DNA from: Chitinophagales bacterium
GTDB taxonomy: Bacteria > Bacteroidota > Bacteroidia > Chitinophagales > Chitinophagaceae
Reading direction: 5' to 3'
Length of the DNA: 64,000 nt
Assembly (NCBI GenBank): GCA_017303855.1
Contig: JAFLBL010000003.1
Location: 186,001-250,000, forward strand
Positions 18,409 to 26,285 of this stretch are shown piece by piece (the first letter of the stretch is position 1; each line of letters opens with the position of its first letter). Under the pieces are notes generated by a model. The model made no database searches. It was given only the letters and a program-made list of their open reading frames with translations, and had not been told where the DNA came from. A program made the position numbers and the translations under genes.

Positions 18409-19416
18409 TTACTCGCCCAGCCAAATAAATATATCATCCACCACCGCATTGGCTTTAAACCCAAGTCCGATCTCCTCACCGTATTTGCGCGTGGTTTCGC
18501 CATAAATATGATCATAGTTTGGATAGACTTTATACGTCAGATTCTGCTTGCCCTTCCGGATAAACTCAAGCGCCGCATAATCGGTATTGGCAATATAAGC
18601 ACCTTCTACATCCCGGCCTCCCGCAATCAGCAGTATCGGGATATTCAGCCTGAGCATATTCTCCAGCGGAGTCTCCTTCGAATAACTATACCATTTATTA
18701 AAAGGGTCTCCCCAGAATGTTTGTCTGGTATCCGCCGGCGACTGATAGATGGCTTTCTGGACATTTAATAAACTATCCACCACAAATTGCGCCTCCTCAT
18801 AACTCATCTGGTTATTCAACGCTTGTTGCCGTGCAAGCAGCATCCGGTCATAAATATGATCCAGCGCATTGGCCGACATGATCACCACTTTCTTCACTTT
18901 CCGGTTCAGCACCGCTACCTTGGGCGCCACCTGTCCGCCCTGCGAATGGCCAACCACAATTACATTACTGGTATCCACCGGTAGCACTTTCAGCAGGTAA
19001 TCAATTGCCTTCGAAGCACTCTGAGCCCGCCAGTCGGCTGTATTGTTGGCTTCCGCAAAAGGGGTTACTTTATACTGTTCATTATTATTGTTCACCGAAT
19101 CGTACAGCGGTATGCCGGCCTTGTTGATAAAGACAATATGGTATCGGTCTTTATACTGACTGAACCGGTAAAAGCCGGTATAATACACCTGCTGATCGGC
19201 CCGGTTATATTTGAACGTGGGTTCCAGGCCAGATCCCCCGAGGAAAAGCAACAAAGGCTTTTTCTTATCGATATCTTTTTTAAACACGGAGAACTGGATC
19301 TCCTTTAATACGGGGTCATTTAGCTGATAGATTTTTAACTGATCAAGGAAAGCGGACTGGCTGCTAACACAAATAGTAAAAAGTATAACCGGGAAAAAGA
19401 AAAGCTGTCTTACCAT
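18409..19416 (-). CDS. Secreted alpha/beta-hydrolase fold protein
   Basis: 335 residues with an N-terminal signal peptide ending near SSQS. The nucleophile elbow is 'VIVVGHSQGGQVA' (GHSQG), the acid is probably the Asp of 'LIAGGRDVEGAY', and the histidine that of 'YPNYDHIYGE', giving a complete Ser-Asp-His triad. 'LLLFLGGSGLEPTF' supplies the oxyanion-hole region. Probably a periplasmic esterase or peptidase; substrate unknown. Single gene. Confidence 0.86.
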   Translation of the reverse strand: MVRQLFFFPVILFTICVSSQSAFLDQLKIYQLNDPVLKEIQFSVFKKDIDKKKPLLLFLGGSGLEPTFKYNRADQQVYYTGFYRFSQYKDRYHIVFINKAGIPLYDSVNNNNEQYKVTPFAEANNTADWRAQSASKAIDYLLKVLPVDTSNVIVVGHSQGGQVAPKVAVLNRKVKKVVIMSANALDHIYDRMLLARQQALNNQMSYEEAQFVVDSLLNVQKAIYQSPADTRQTFWGDPFNKWYSYSKETPLENMLRLNIPILLIAGGRDVEGAYIANTDYAALEFIRKGKQNLTYKVYPNYDHIYGETTRKYGEEIGLGFKANAVVDDIFIWLGE

Positions 19417-19551
19417 GTATTGATTTTATAACTGAGGGATTTGTTTGAGCGGACAGGGCGGGATGGAGCTATAACGCAACAGTTTGCTTATTAATGTATG
19501 AAAATTCATAAACTTTCGTGAATACGGGGCAAAAGCCTGGAAAAACTAATT

Positions 19552-19767
19552 TCAACTTTTCCCTTTGCTCTTTTTAGAAACCTTATCTGCATCAGCTACT
19601 ACTTCTGCCTGAATCATCCGCAACTTGTCCTCACAAACCGCCACCCATTCATTGGCCTGCTTTACCGTAGCCGCCAGTTTGTCCAGCGGTATAGTCCCGT
19701 CTTCCAGTTGCTCCACCAGTTCTTCCAGCTTAGTAAAGGCCTCACTATAGGTCAGTTTGCTTTTCAT
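19552..19767 (-). CDS. xseB: Exodeoxyribonuclease VII small subunit
   Basis: 71 residues with the family core 'TYSEAFTKLEELVEQLEDGT' followed by 'IPLDKLAATVKQANE', a helical hairpin that binds the large subunit in the ssDNA-specific nuclease. The C-terminus is a lysine-rich tail. It overlaps the 3' end of xseA by 23 bases, as expected for coupled translation of the two subunits. Confidence 0.95.
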   Translation of the reverse strand: MKSKLTYSEAFTKLEELVEQLEDGTIPLDKLAATVKQANEWVAVCEDKLRMIQAEVVADADKVSKKSKGKS

Positions 19768-20902
19768 TTTTTGTCTTTTTGGTTACAGTACTGTGAATGG
19801 TCGTATTCATCAATTGTGTTTGTATCTCCATGCCCTCCTTAATCAGGGAAGGGTCCACTACTATTTTATCTTCATGTGTTATGATGGCAAAGCCCCGGCG
19901 GAGAATATCACGCGGACTTGAAAGCCGGATGATCCGCTTCGCCTGTTCCAGTCTTTCGGTTGCCCGTTCCAGTTGACCAGTAACAGCCTCACTCATCCTG
20001 GTTTTAAGATCAATCAGCACATTTTCAAAATCAAAATTATGCTCCACAATCAGGGCCGCTACCTTGGTCGGTGTTTTCTGTTCCCTGGCCATCAGATCAA
20101 CTATACTCTGGTTCCGATCGTGCCCGATACCGGTGAATACAGGAACCGGGAAGCCCGCTACATAAGCTGATAGTGTGTAATCATCAAACGGTCTGAAATC
20201 ACTGATTGAACCTCCTCCTCTTACAATCGCCACTACATCAAAATCCTCTTGCCGCTTTTCAATCAGCCGCAGTTGCTCCAGTATCAGTTCATGGGCATTA
20301 TCTCCTTGTATCGTGGTGAGAAATTCAGTAACTGAAAACTGATACTCATGTTTATTCCCCTTCAGCTCCTGCAGAAAATCGCGCTGCCCGTCTGAATTCG
20401 GAGCGGTGATCAGTGCGATCCGGCTGATGACCAAGGGTAGTTCCAGCCGGTTATTATAGGTATGGTATACATTTCCGATTAATTGTATCTGCTCCGGATG
20501 CTCCTTTACCAGTCTTTCAAGAGTCTGTTGTCGTTCCAGCTCAAGAGTACCCAATGCCTGGGCCACATCAATCTGCAACACATCCAGGTTCAATCCATAT
20601 ACTTTATGGTACCTGACTTTTACTTTACAGGTTATTTCAGCGCCGTCTTTAAAGGGCTGCTTCAGCACTTTTTCAAATTTTTCTATTTCACTGTACGCAT
20701 TGGACCAGAATACGGCCCTGATCTCAGTTATCTTAGCTCCATACTCATATTCCTCCATGGTCAGGTAACAACGTCTCGCCGATATATACTTTTTTACATT
20801 CATAATGCGGGCAGACACGGTAAATATCTCTCCGTCAAACCGGGACTGGATGCTGTCCTGAATCAGTTGGGTAAGTGTTGATAGTTTTATGCTGTCCGTC
20901 AT
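19745..20902 (-). CDS. xseA: Exodeoxyribonuclease VII large subunit
   Basis: 385 residues: an OB-fold DNA-binding domain (about 1-100, here with 'SARIMNVKKYISARRCYLTM'), then the catalytic domain with 'RIALITAPNSDGQRDFLQEL' and 'DVVAIVRGGGSISDFRPFDD', and a C-terminal coiled coil with 'LRRGFAIIT'. Processive 5'-3' and 3'-5' cutting of single-stranded DNA in repair. Somewhat shorter than the roughly 450 residues of the E. coli enzyme because the coiled coil is short. Confidence 0.95.
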   Translation of the reverse strand: MTDSIKLSTLTQLIQDSIQSRFDGEIFTVSARIMNVKKYISARRCYLTMEEYEYGAKITEIRAVFWSNAYSEIEKFEKVLKQPFKDGAEITCKVKVRYHKVYGLNLDVLQIDVAQALGTLELERQQTLERLVKEHPEQIQLIGNVYHTYNNRLELPLVISRIALITAPNSDGQRDFLQELKGNKHEYQFSVTEFLTTIQGDNAHELILEQLRLIEKRQEDFDVVAIVRGGGSISDFRPFDDYTLSAYVAGFPVPVFTGIGHDRNQSIVDLMAREQKTPTKVAALIVEHNFDFENVLIDLKTRMSEAVTGQLERATERLEQAKRIIRLSSPRDILRRGFAIITHEDKIVVDPSLIKEGMEIQTQLMNTTIHSTVTKKTKNEKQTDL

Positions 20903-20992
20903 TGTTTTTTGAATGAATACTATTCAGCACAATTTAAACCATTCTCCTTCAATTGAACTACCACTTTCCGGTAGTATTTCCGGAGAAGCTAT

Positions 20993-21022
20993 AAAAAAAG
21001 CCCCGCTTCGCAGCAGGGCTTA
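20993..21022 (-). terminator. Rho-independent terminator after the serine hydrolase gene
   Basis: On the minus strand AAGCCCTGCTGCGAAGCGGGG folds as a strong stem (AAGCCC/GGGCTT plus an inner part) and is followed by TTTTTTTA. It sits 21 bases after the stop of the gene ending at 21043. Confidence 0.9.
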
Positions 21023-21042
21023 ATACAAAACGTTTAAACATC

Positions 21043-22110
21043 TTAATTAATCACGGTATTCAGTTTCCCCCACAATTCATTGTCAAATCCTGACACGGCA
21101 AAACTGGCATTCAACGGATCGGAAGCATCACCCATACGGATGATCACCATTTTTTTAGACGGCACTACATAGATCCGTTGGTCCTCCGCGCCCATAGCCG
21201 CATACATATCTGCCGGAGCATTGGGTATCAGGGTTCCGGGATAGAAAGTCTGACCGCCCGGTATCATGGCACCGGTCTTGCCATTCAGCCACCATAGATA
21301 GCCGTAAGACGGATTGATGGACTGTGATGTATTAACAGCCTCAGTTAAGAAACTGCTGTTGATTATCTGTTCCTCTTTCCATTTGCCATTGTTCAACGCC
21401 ATCAGACCAAAACGAGCCATACTGCGGGTATTGCTGTGATAGATAGTGAAAATTGTTCCATAATTCCAGAAACCATCCATGCCCAGTTTGTTCTTCAGCT
21501 TTGCATTAAAATAATTATCGAAAGTTTGCCCGCTTGTTGCGGCTACCACATCAATCAGTTTCTGAAATACATTGTGGTAAGACCAACGGGTACCCGCATC
21601 CGCCATATAGGTAAGGTTGGGGCGGATCACCAGGTTATTCGAATCATTCAATCCGGAGGTCATGGTCAACAGGTGTCTGACGGTGATAAGGTTTTCCTTA
21701 GCCAACGGAGCTGCAGTCCAGCCGGCTCCCAGGTATTGTGAAGCTTTTGTATTGATGTTCAGCAATCCTTCCTGCTGGGCAATTCCGGTAGTGGTAGAAA
21801 CGAGGGTCTTTCCGGCACTGTTCCATTGCCAGGTATCAGAGACGGTATGTCCGTTGAAATACTCTTCCATCACGATCCGGCCATTAACCAGGATCATAAA
21901 AGATTTACTGTGTTTCTGACTGAGATAATCCTTAAGGGCCTGCACATTGCCGGTGTTCCAGCCCAGGCTGCTCATGGATTTACGCTCCCAGGCCGTGTCT
22001 GTATTTGAAGGAAAGTACATGGTTTCCGGGGCAGGAGGATCTGTGGAGTCTTTTCCACAAGCGGATAATATTACGATGAGAGCTAATAAATAAATCTGCG
22101 TTAATCGCAT
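21043..22110 (-). CDS. Lipoprotein serine hydrolase, class C beta-lactamase fold
   Basis: About 355 residues from ATG 22110 (MRLTQIYLL), with lipobox 'VILSAC'; the reading frame extends upstream to 22149 but that adds a polar stretch before the signal. Catalytic motifs: SxxK as 'WQWNSAGKTLVS', YxN as 'TRWSYHNVFQKL'. The closest named group is the 6-aminohexanoate-dimer hydrolase/esterase-type beta-lactamase family, so an amidase or esterase on the outer face of a membrane is likely rather than antibiotic resistance. Confidence 0.88.
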   Translation of the reverse strand: MRLTQIYLLALIVILSACGKDSTDPPAPETMYFPSNTDTAWERKSMSSLGWNTGNVQALKDYLSQKHSKSFMILVNGRIVMEEYFNGHTVSDTWQWNSAGKTLVSTTTGIAQQEGLLNINTKASQYLGAGWTAAPLAKENLITVRHLLTMTSGLNDSNNLVIRPNLTYMADAGTRWSYHNVFQKLIDVVAATSGQTFDNYFNAKLKNKLGMDGFWNYGTIFTIYHSNTRSMARFGLMALNNGKWKEEQIINSSFLTEAVNTSQSINPSYGYLWWLNGKTGAMIPGGQTFYPGTLIPNAPADMYAAMGAEDQRIYVVPSKKMVIIRMGDASDPLNASFAVSGFDNELWGKLNTVIN

Positions 22111-22426
22111 AGGTTTGGTTTTAGGATATATTGGACTCAGAAATAGCATAAAAGTTAAACCGGTACCGGAAAATTATATTGAACGGCGAAGATCAAGCGC
22201 AATTCCGGGGTCTCCCCCCTTTTTGTTCAACAAATCGCCTCCCGGATCGCAGAAAATTCAACATCTACAATACCTTGTTTGCGGAAATATCCATGATAAA
22301 CTCCGTTTTCCGCCGGGTAAACGCTCTTTCAGGCTGGTATATTGCATCAATCATTACCAATATACAGTTGCAGCAAGGGACTTTTTTAATGAAGGCAGGT
22401 TCGCTGCGTTGCCGGTGTATCAAAGA
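22111..22426. other. Intergenic stretch without recognised content
   Basis: 316 bases upstream of the serine hydrolase gene and upstream of the barrel gene's end. No plausible gene, hairpin with T-tract, or repeat was seen. It presumably holds the hydrolase promoter. Confidence 0.5.
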
Positions 22427-23053
22427 TTAAAGCTTTATACCCAAACTTACGCCCGCCAGGGTGTTGATCTCCGCCTCATTATTATTAGAAAAATCCAACC
22501 GGACACCTACCTGGAGACGGTGGCTCAGGTCAAATTCCATTCCGGTTGAGATCCGGTAGCCGAATACAAAACCATTGTTGAATGAAAGGGTGGATTGCCG
22601 GACGGAATTTCCAAAAATATCGACTACCCGGCTTGCCCGTTCTTCAGTGGAGCGGGAAGAATAACCAATTACCGGTCCGGCCTGAATATTAAAACCTTTT
22701 ACAATTTTCCTAAACGGATAATACCCGGCCTTGGCCCAGAGCAGTGTACTGGTAGTATGCCTGAATGTTTTAGCGAAAAACTCTTCCTGTGTTGGATTCT
22801 GGATGACCGGATTTTTTACCCCGTTTTCGAACAGAAATTCTCCACCCACTAATAACTTATCCAACCCCGGTCTGGGCTGCCTGATCACATTCTTTAACAG
22901 ACCCACTCCAAAAGAATAGCCCATGAAATCACCGGTGCCGAATGATACACTTCCTCCTGATAGGCGAAGCCACGTGTCGGGTAGTTTGGTTGACTGAGAG
23001 AAGCAGGGAAAAATGAAAAAGGTGAAAAGCAGGATAAGTAAATTTATTCTCAT
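22427..23053 (-). CDS. Small outer-membrane beta-barrel protein
   Basis: 208 residues with a signal peptide ('LLILLFTFFIFPCFSQS'). Alternating hydrophobic/polar strands such as 'GYSFGVGLLKNVIRQPRPG', 'STLLWAKAGYYPF', 'NIQAGPVIGYSS', 'FVFGYRISTGMEFDLS' and 'LQVGVRLDFSNN' indicate an eight-stranded or similar porin-like barrel, ending in 'GVSLGIKL'. No function can be assigned. Confidence 0.8.
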   Translation of the reverse strand: MRINLLILLFTFFIFPCFSQSTKLPDTWLRLSGGSVSFGTGDFMGYSFGVGLLKNVIRQPRPGLDKLLVGGEFLFENGVKNPVIQNPTQEEFFAKTFRHTTSTLLWAKAGYYPFRKIVKGFNIQAGPVIGYSSRSTEERASRVVDIFGNSVRQSTLSFNNGFVFGYRISTGMEFDLSHRLQVGVRLDFSNNNEAEINTLAGVSLGIKL

Positions 23054-23151
23054 AGATAAAGTTTTAGTGCTGCTAAATTACCATCCTGACTGCAAGCACA
23101 ATAATAGTGCGGATACTTTAATAAATATTTCTGATTTAATTGAAGCAGTGC

Positions 23152-23520
23152 TTATTTTCTATTCAGCCCTTCCGCCACCAATATCGTCAGCACCCCCAGC
23201 GTATACGCCAGCATATCTGCCCACTCAAATCCATATCCGATAACCGTCTTTGCCAGTGTATTCCCCGCAAGTCCTAACCGGTCCACGATCCGGAAATACT
23301 GAAGTGTTTCGATAAAGTAGGAAAACAGGAGGACGGCCAGCGCTGTCTTAACGGGACTCGCCTTGATAAATGTCCGCACCGCACAATAGATCAGCATCAC
23401 CACCAGGTAATCACCGACATAGGGCCGTACAAAATTATCCTTTACATATAAAGCGATCAGTACTTCAATGATAAAGAAGAGGAGAGCGAGGAGGAAATAA
23501 CGGAGTGAAAAAGTGAACAT
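23152..23520 (-). CDS. DUF2809 family membrane protein
   Basis: 122 residues with four hydrophobic segments; 'FVRPYVGDYLVVMLIYCAVR' and 'FSYFIETLQYF' followed by 'GYGFEWADMLAYTLG' fit the DUF2809 family. Function unknown. It sits 28 bases downstream of the winged-helix-like gene, and the two may be co-transcribed. Confidence 0.85.
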   Translation of the reverse strand: MFTFSLRYFLLALLFFIIEVLIALYVKDNFVRPYVGDYLVVMLIYCAVRTFIKASPVKTALAVLLFSYFIETLQYFRIVDRLGLAGNTLAKTVIGYGFEWADMLAYTLGVLTILVAEGLNRK

Positions 23521-23548
23521 GAAGTAAAAGTAGTGTAAATGAAGTGAC

Positions 23549-23896
23549 TTATCCCTGCCTCAGCACCCGGTATTTCTCCGGCTTTTTCCCGGTTCTTACC
23601 AGTACACCCCGTGCCTCCAGATCCAGCTTTACCGTTTCGCCATACCACTGTACTCCACCGTCAAACTCATCTTTCACCCGTTGATAAAGTGCCTCCATCA
23701 GCTCGGTATGCGTCAGTTCGGTTTTCTTCAATACCGCTAACAAATGTTTTTTGATGAAGTTGTACTTCTCCTGTGTAATGCGCTTATTAGTCTTCGTTTG
23801 ATCCGGATGCAGGGTCTGGATCATTTCCGGTTTAACTGTTGGGGTAGCTGTTTTCTTAACAGGTTTAGATAAACGAGCTGAGGATGAGGAAGGCAT
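23549..23896 (-). CDS. Small basic winged-helix-like protein
   Basis: 115 residues. A Ser/Thr/Lys-rich tail (1-35) precedes a compact domain with 'ITQEKYNFIKKHLLAVL', 'THTELMEALYQRV' and 'YGETVKLDLEARGVLVRTGK', the last being helix-turn-strand like the wing of a winged helix. It resembles DUF6958-type proteins from memory. DNA binding is plausible but unproven. The upstream 50 bases are very A/T-rich. Confidence 0.75.
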   Translation of the reverse strand: MPSSSSARLSKPVKKTATPTVKPEMIQTLHPDQTKTNKRITQEKYNFIKKHLLAVLKKTELTHTELMEALYQRVKDEFDGGVQWYGETVKLDLEARGVLVRTGKKPEKYRVLRQG

Positions 23897-23947
23897 AGTA
23901 TTAATTTAATTACTAATTAATTTATAATTCCTTCAACTTTCAATAGT

Positions 23948-24343
23948 TTAGTTGGTTGCCACCCACCAGAATATAAAACTCAGGTAAGTCCACAAGAAAA
24001 CAAAAAAAACATGGACGACCGTCTCAAAAGTCTTTCCTCTCCAGAGTTTGGACGAATAGCCGAAAAACTGGATGACCAGCCGGATACTCCAGAAGATCGC
24101 CAGACCGGTGGTTAACACTTTACCCAGGTGCGTGTTTATCAGATCATTCGTCGACACCAGGCAGAGCACCCCCATTAAAAAAACCGTGAGGGCGATAAAA
24201 AAAGTATGGATCGTCATCAATTGACGATTGACCAGACTTAGCAACGGCAATTCTTTCTTCCAGTTGAAGTAGGAAGGAAATACCAGGTGCACTAAGGCCA
24301 ATGCAATCAACAAAACACCGGTTATTACTAAATGTGCATGCAT
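23948..24343 (-). CDS. Four-helix integral membrane protein, last gene of the DUF2071 operon
   Basis: 131 residues with hydrophobic segments at about 5-22, 45-65, 75-95 and 108-128, no polar domain. 'FPSYFNWKKELPLLSLVNRQ' lies between the first two. Unknown function. Starts 4 bases after the methyltransferase stop, so it is translated from the same message as the upstream genes. Confidence 0.78.
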   Translation of the reverse strand: MHAHLVITGVLLIALALVHLVFPSYFNWKKELPLLSLVNRQLMTIHTFFIALTVFLMGVLCLVSTNDLINTHLGKVLTTGLAIFWSIRLVIQFFGYSSKLWRGKTFETVVHVFFVFLWTYLSFIFWWVATN

Positions 24344-24347
24344 CAGG

Positions 24348-25100
24348 TTAAGGTTTGCAATTAAAAACGGACATAAAAGGAGTGAATTTGATTTCGTTTA
24401 TACTGGTAAACCCGGCTGCTGTATACGCCTTCTTCCAGGTCTTACGGGAAAAGAAATGAGTAAAGCCTACAGAGAAAGCCAGGAAATTCGGAAAATCCCG
24501 GAGGTGCTCGACCATGATGACCTGCCCGCCAGGTTTGCAAACCCGTAAACATTCCTTTAAAAACCGGATTTTCTCTTCCTGCTTCCTGATCTCATGTGCT
24601 GCTGACAAGAGGAAAATCACATCTGCAGTCTGATCATGAAGCGGTAACGCGTCTGTCCGGATCACCTGTGTACCGGGATATACCATACTTACTTTCCGGG
24701 CCCGGACAATCGCGGGCTCTGTATGTTGTTCCGGATTATAAAAATCAAATACCCGCAACTTTGCTTTGGGAAACTGATGCTGCAGGATAAAACTGGTCTC
24801 ATCAAATCCCGCATTGATATTCAGGAAAAGTTGATCCTCCCCATCCTGTAGGTTGTATTGCTTCAGCCAGTCGAACCGGTAATACCCGGAAAAATCATAT
24901 ACATAGGCCGATACGCTCAGCGGCATGATCAGTCCATATAAAAAAGCAGCGACCACAATCCAGAACAGGAAAGCAGGCCAGCTGAACAACCAATAACTGC
25001 CAATGAGCAGTGCCATAGCAATCCCGCCCAATACATAAAAGTGCCGGTTAAAACTCAGGATATTCAATACTCCCTGAAATTTTCGTCGCGTCAGTTCCAT
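24348..25100 (-). CDS. Membrane-anchored class I SAM-dependent methyltransferase
   Basis: 250 residues. Two hydrophobic segments (about 22-60) anchor the protein; the methyltransferase domain follows. The cofactor motif I is atypical ('LFLNINAGFDETSF'), while the later motifs are clear: 'PLHDQTADVIFLLSAAHEIR' is motif IV-like and 'LKECLRVCKPGGQVIMVEH' is the post-motif strand. Substrate unknown; membrane anchoring suggests a lipid or quinone-like target (inferred). It overlaps the DUF2071 gene by 10 bases. Confidence 0.82.
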   Translation of the reverse strand: MELTRRKFQGVLNILSFNRHFYVLGGIAMALLIGSYWLFSWPAFLFWIVVAAFLYGLIMPLSVSAYVYDFSGYYRFDWLKQYNLQDGEDQLFLNINAGFDETSFILQHQFPKAKLRVFDFYNPEQHTEPAIVRARKVSMVYPGTQVIRTDALPLHDQTADVIFLLSAAHEIRKQEEKIRFLKECLRVCKPGGQVIMVEHLRDFPNFLAFSVGFTHFFSRKTWKKAYTAAGFTSINEIKFTPFMSVFNCKP

Positions 25101-25828
25101 TTCTCGATTTTACCCTTCTTCCAGTAATAGGGAATATTTTTAATTATAAACGCATTGGCCAATACCGGCTGATCCGTTTTCAATGTTTGTAAAAAATCGA
25201 TCTGATAATCCAATACCCGCACAGGCACCGGCGTCCAGTTTTCCCGCACCCCTTCGATAATCAGCACTTCTTTCTTCTCCTTGTTATATGTAAAAGTAAA
25301 AGGAAGCGGACCTGCAAATCGCCTGACTTCCTTCCAGTCAGCGAAAGGCGATTGCGGCGGCAAGAGTATGTCTTCTGCTGCTTTATCAACCGTTATCCGA
25401 AGTTTTGATTTCACTGAAGAAATAGTAGTGGTATTCGCTGTCTCCTCCTGCTGAATATCCGTAGTGGTATACTTATAGTGGGTAAAGATATTTCCCAATA
25501 TCTCCATTTTCTTTTTATCCGTTTCTGACTTCAGAATGTATAAACCTCTTAGGCTTTTCCCGGCTTTATTGGTGTAGCGTACGAAAATCCGGTAACCGGT
25601 CAGGAAGAAGTCATTACCCATAAAGCGTGGAAAACCTTTCGGTCGCAGATTTTTTGTCTGCACCATGGCAATAGCAATAAAGGCCCAGCGATCCTGGAAA
25701 GTATCCAGTTGCAGACATTCGGGAATATATTGTTCCAGCTGTTCCTTCGGAACCGCAAATGTCAGTACCAGCGAGCTTTCGAAAAAAGCCTCTACCGCAA
25801 AAGGATGATTTTTTAAAAAAGAAAACAT
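25091..25828 (-). CDS. DUF2071 (YqjF-like) family protein
   Basis: 245 residues with the family's typical order: 'FAVPKEQLEQYIPECLQLD', 'RWAFIAIAMVQTKNLRPKG', 'YRIFVRYTNKAGKSLRGLY', ending in a strand-rich C-terminus 'VRVLDYQIDFLQTL'. The fold is related to acetoacetate decarboxylase but the catalytic lysine context is not recognised. Function unknown. ATG overlaps the stop of the DoxX-like gene by one base. Confidence 0.85.
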   Translation of the reverse strand: MFSFLKNHPFAVEAFFESSLVLTFAVPKEQLEQYIPECLQLDTFQDRWAFIAIAMVQTKNLRPKGFPRFMGNDFFLTGYRIFVRYTNKAGKSLRGLYILKSETDKKKMEILGNIFTHYKYTTTDIQQEETANTTTISSVKSKLRITVDKAAEDILLPPQSPFADWKEVRRFAGPLPFTFTYNKEKKEVLIIEGVRENWTPVPVRVLDYQIDFLQTLKTDQPVLANAFIIKNIPYYWKKGKIEKWN

Positions 25829-26217
25829 CAGGAATGGGGTCTGATTTTGGGTTTCAGGTGAAATTCATTGTAATATATTACAAGAATCAACAGCAAAGCA
25901 AAAACCGCGTTGAATCTTCCCCAAAGAAGCAGATCAGGTACCAGGAAAAATTCCAGCGTATTCATCACGGCAATCACCACTATCTGGAGAAGGCTATTCA
26001 GTCTTGATCTGACACCGGATAAAATCCATATTGCCATCCCTATCTCACTGATTCCAATCGCTAAGGTCTGCAACCGTGCATGTTCATAACCAAGGATTGA
26101 TGCTACAATTTCCTGGTGCCGTGGAACCAGGTTCAATATTTTACAAAATAAACCATTGACCAGCCAGACAGCAGCAATGAAGTAATTTATTATTTTAGCT
26201 GTAGTTGAAGGCTTCAT
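25828..26217 (-). CDS. DoxX-like membrane protein, first gene of the DUF2071 operon
   Basis: 129 residues with four membrane helices; 'NYFIAAVWLVNGLFCKILNL', 'VPRHQEIVASILG' and 'LAIGISEIGMAIWILSGVRS' match the DoxX-like (DoxX_3) group. DoxX relatives are linked to redox or quinone chemistry, but this group is uncharacterised. It leads a tightly overlapping set of four genes through 23948. Confidence 0.82.
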   Translation of the reverse strand: MKPSTTAKIINYFIAAVWLVNGLFCKILNLVPRHQEIVASILGYEHARLQTLAIGISEIGMAIWILSGVRSRLNSLLQIVVIAVMNTLEFFLVPDLLLWGRFNAVFALLLILVIYYNEFHLKPKIRPHS

Positions 26218-26240
26218 AACTAAGTACCGGCGAGTAGCAA

Positions 26241-26285
26241 ACTTCCTTATTCCTTATTTCTTATTCTTTATTTCTCATTTCCTGT
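26241..26285. repeat. Word-repeat tract after the GH5 gene
   Basis: Quasi-tandem TTATTCC/TTATTTC/TTTATTTC units on the plus strand, i.e. GAAATAA-type words read in the sense of the GH5 gene that ends at 26286. Confidence 0.65.

Noticed and set aside
20950..20975. Second hairpin (CTACC...GGTAG) next to the terminator at 20993
   Set aside because: Five-base stem only, no T-tract; likely chance.
21043..22110. An antibiotic-resistance beta-lactamase
   Set aside because: Sequence motifs fit the esterase/amidase-type serine hydrolases; nothing points to beta-lactam hydrolysis. The same holds for the proteins at 53482 and 54842.
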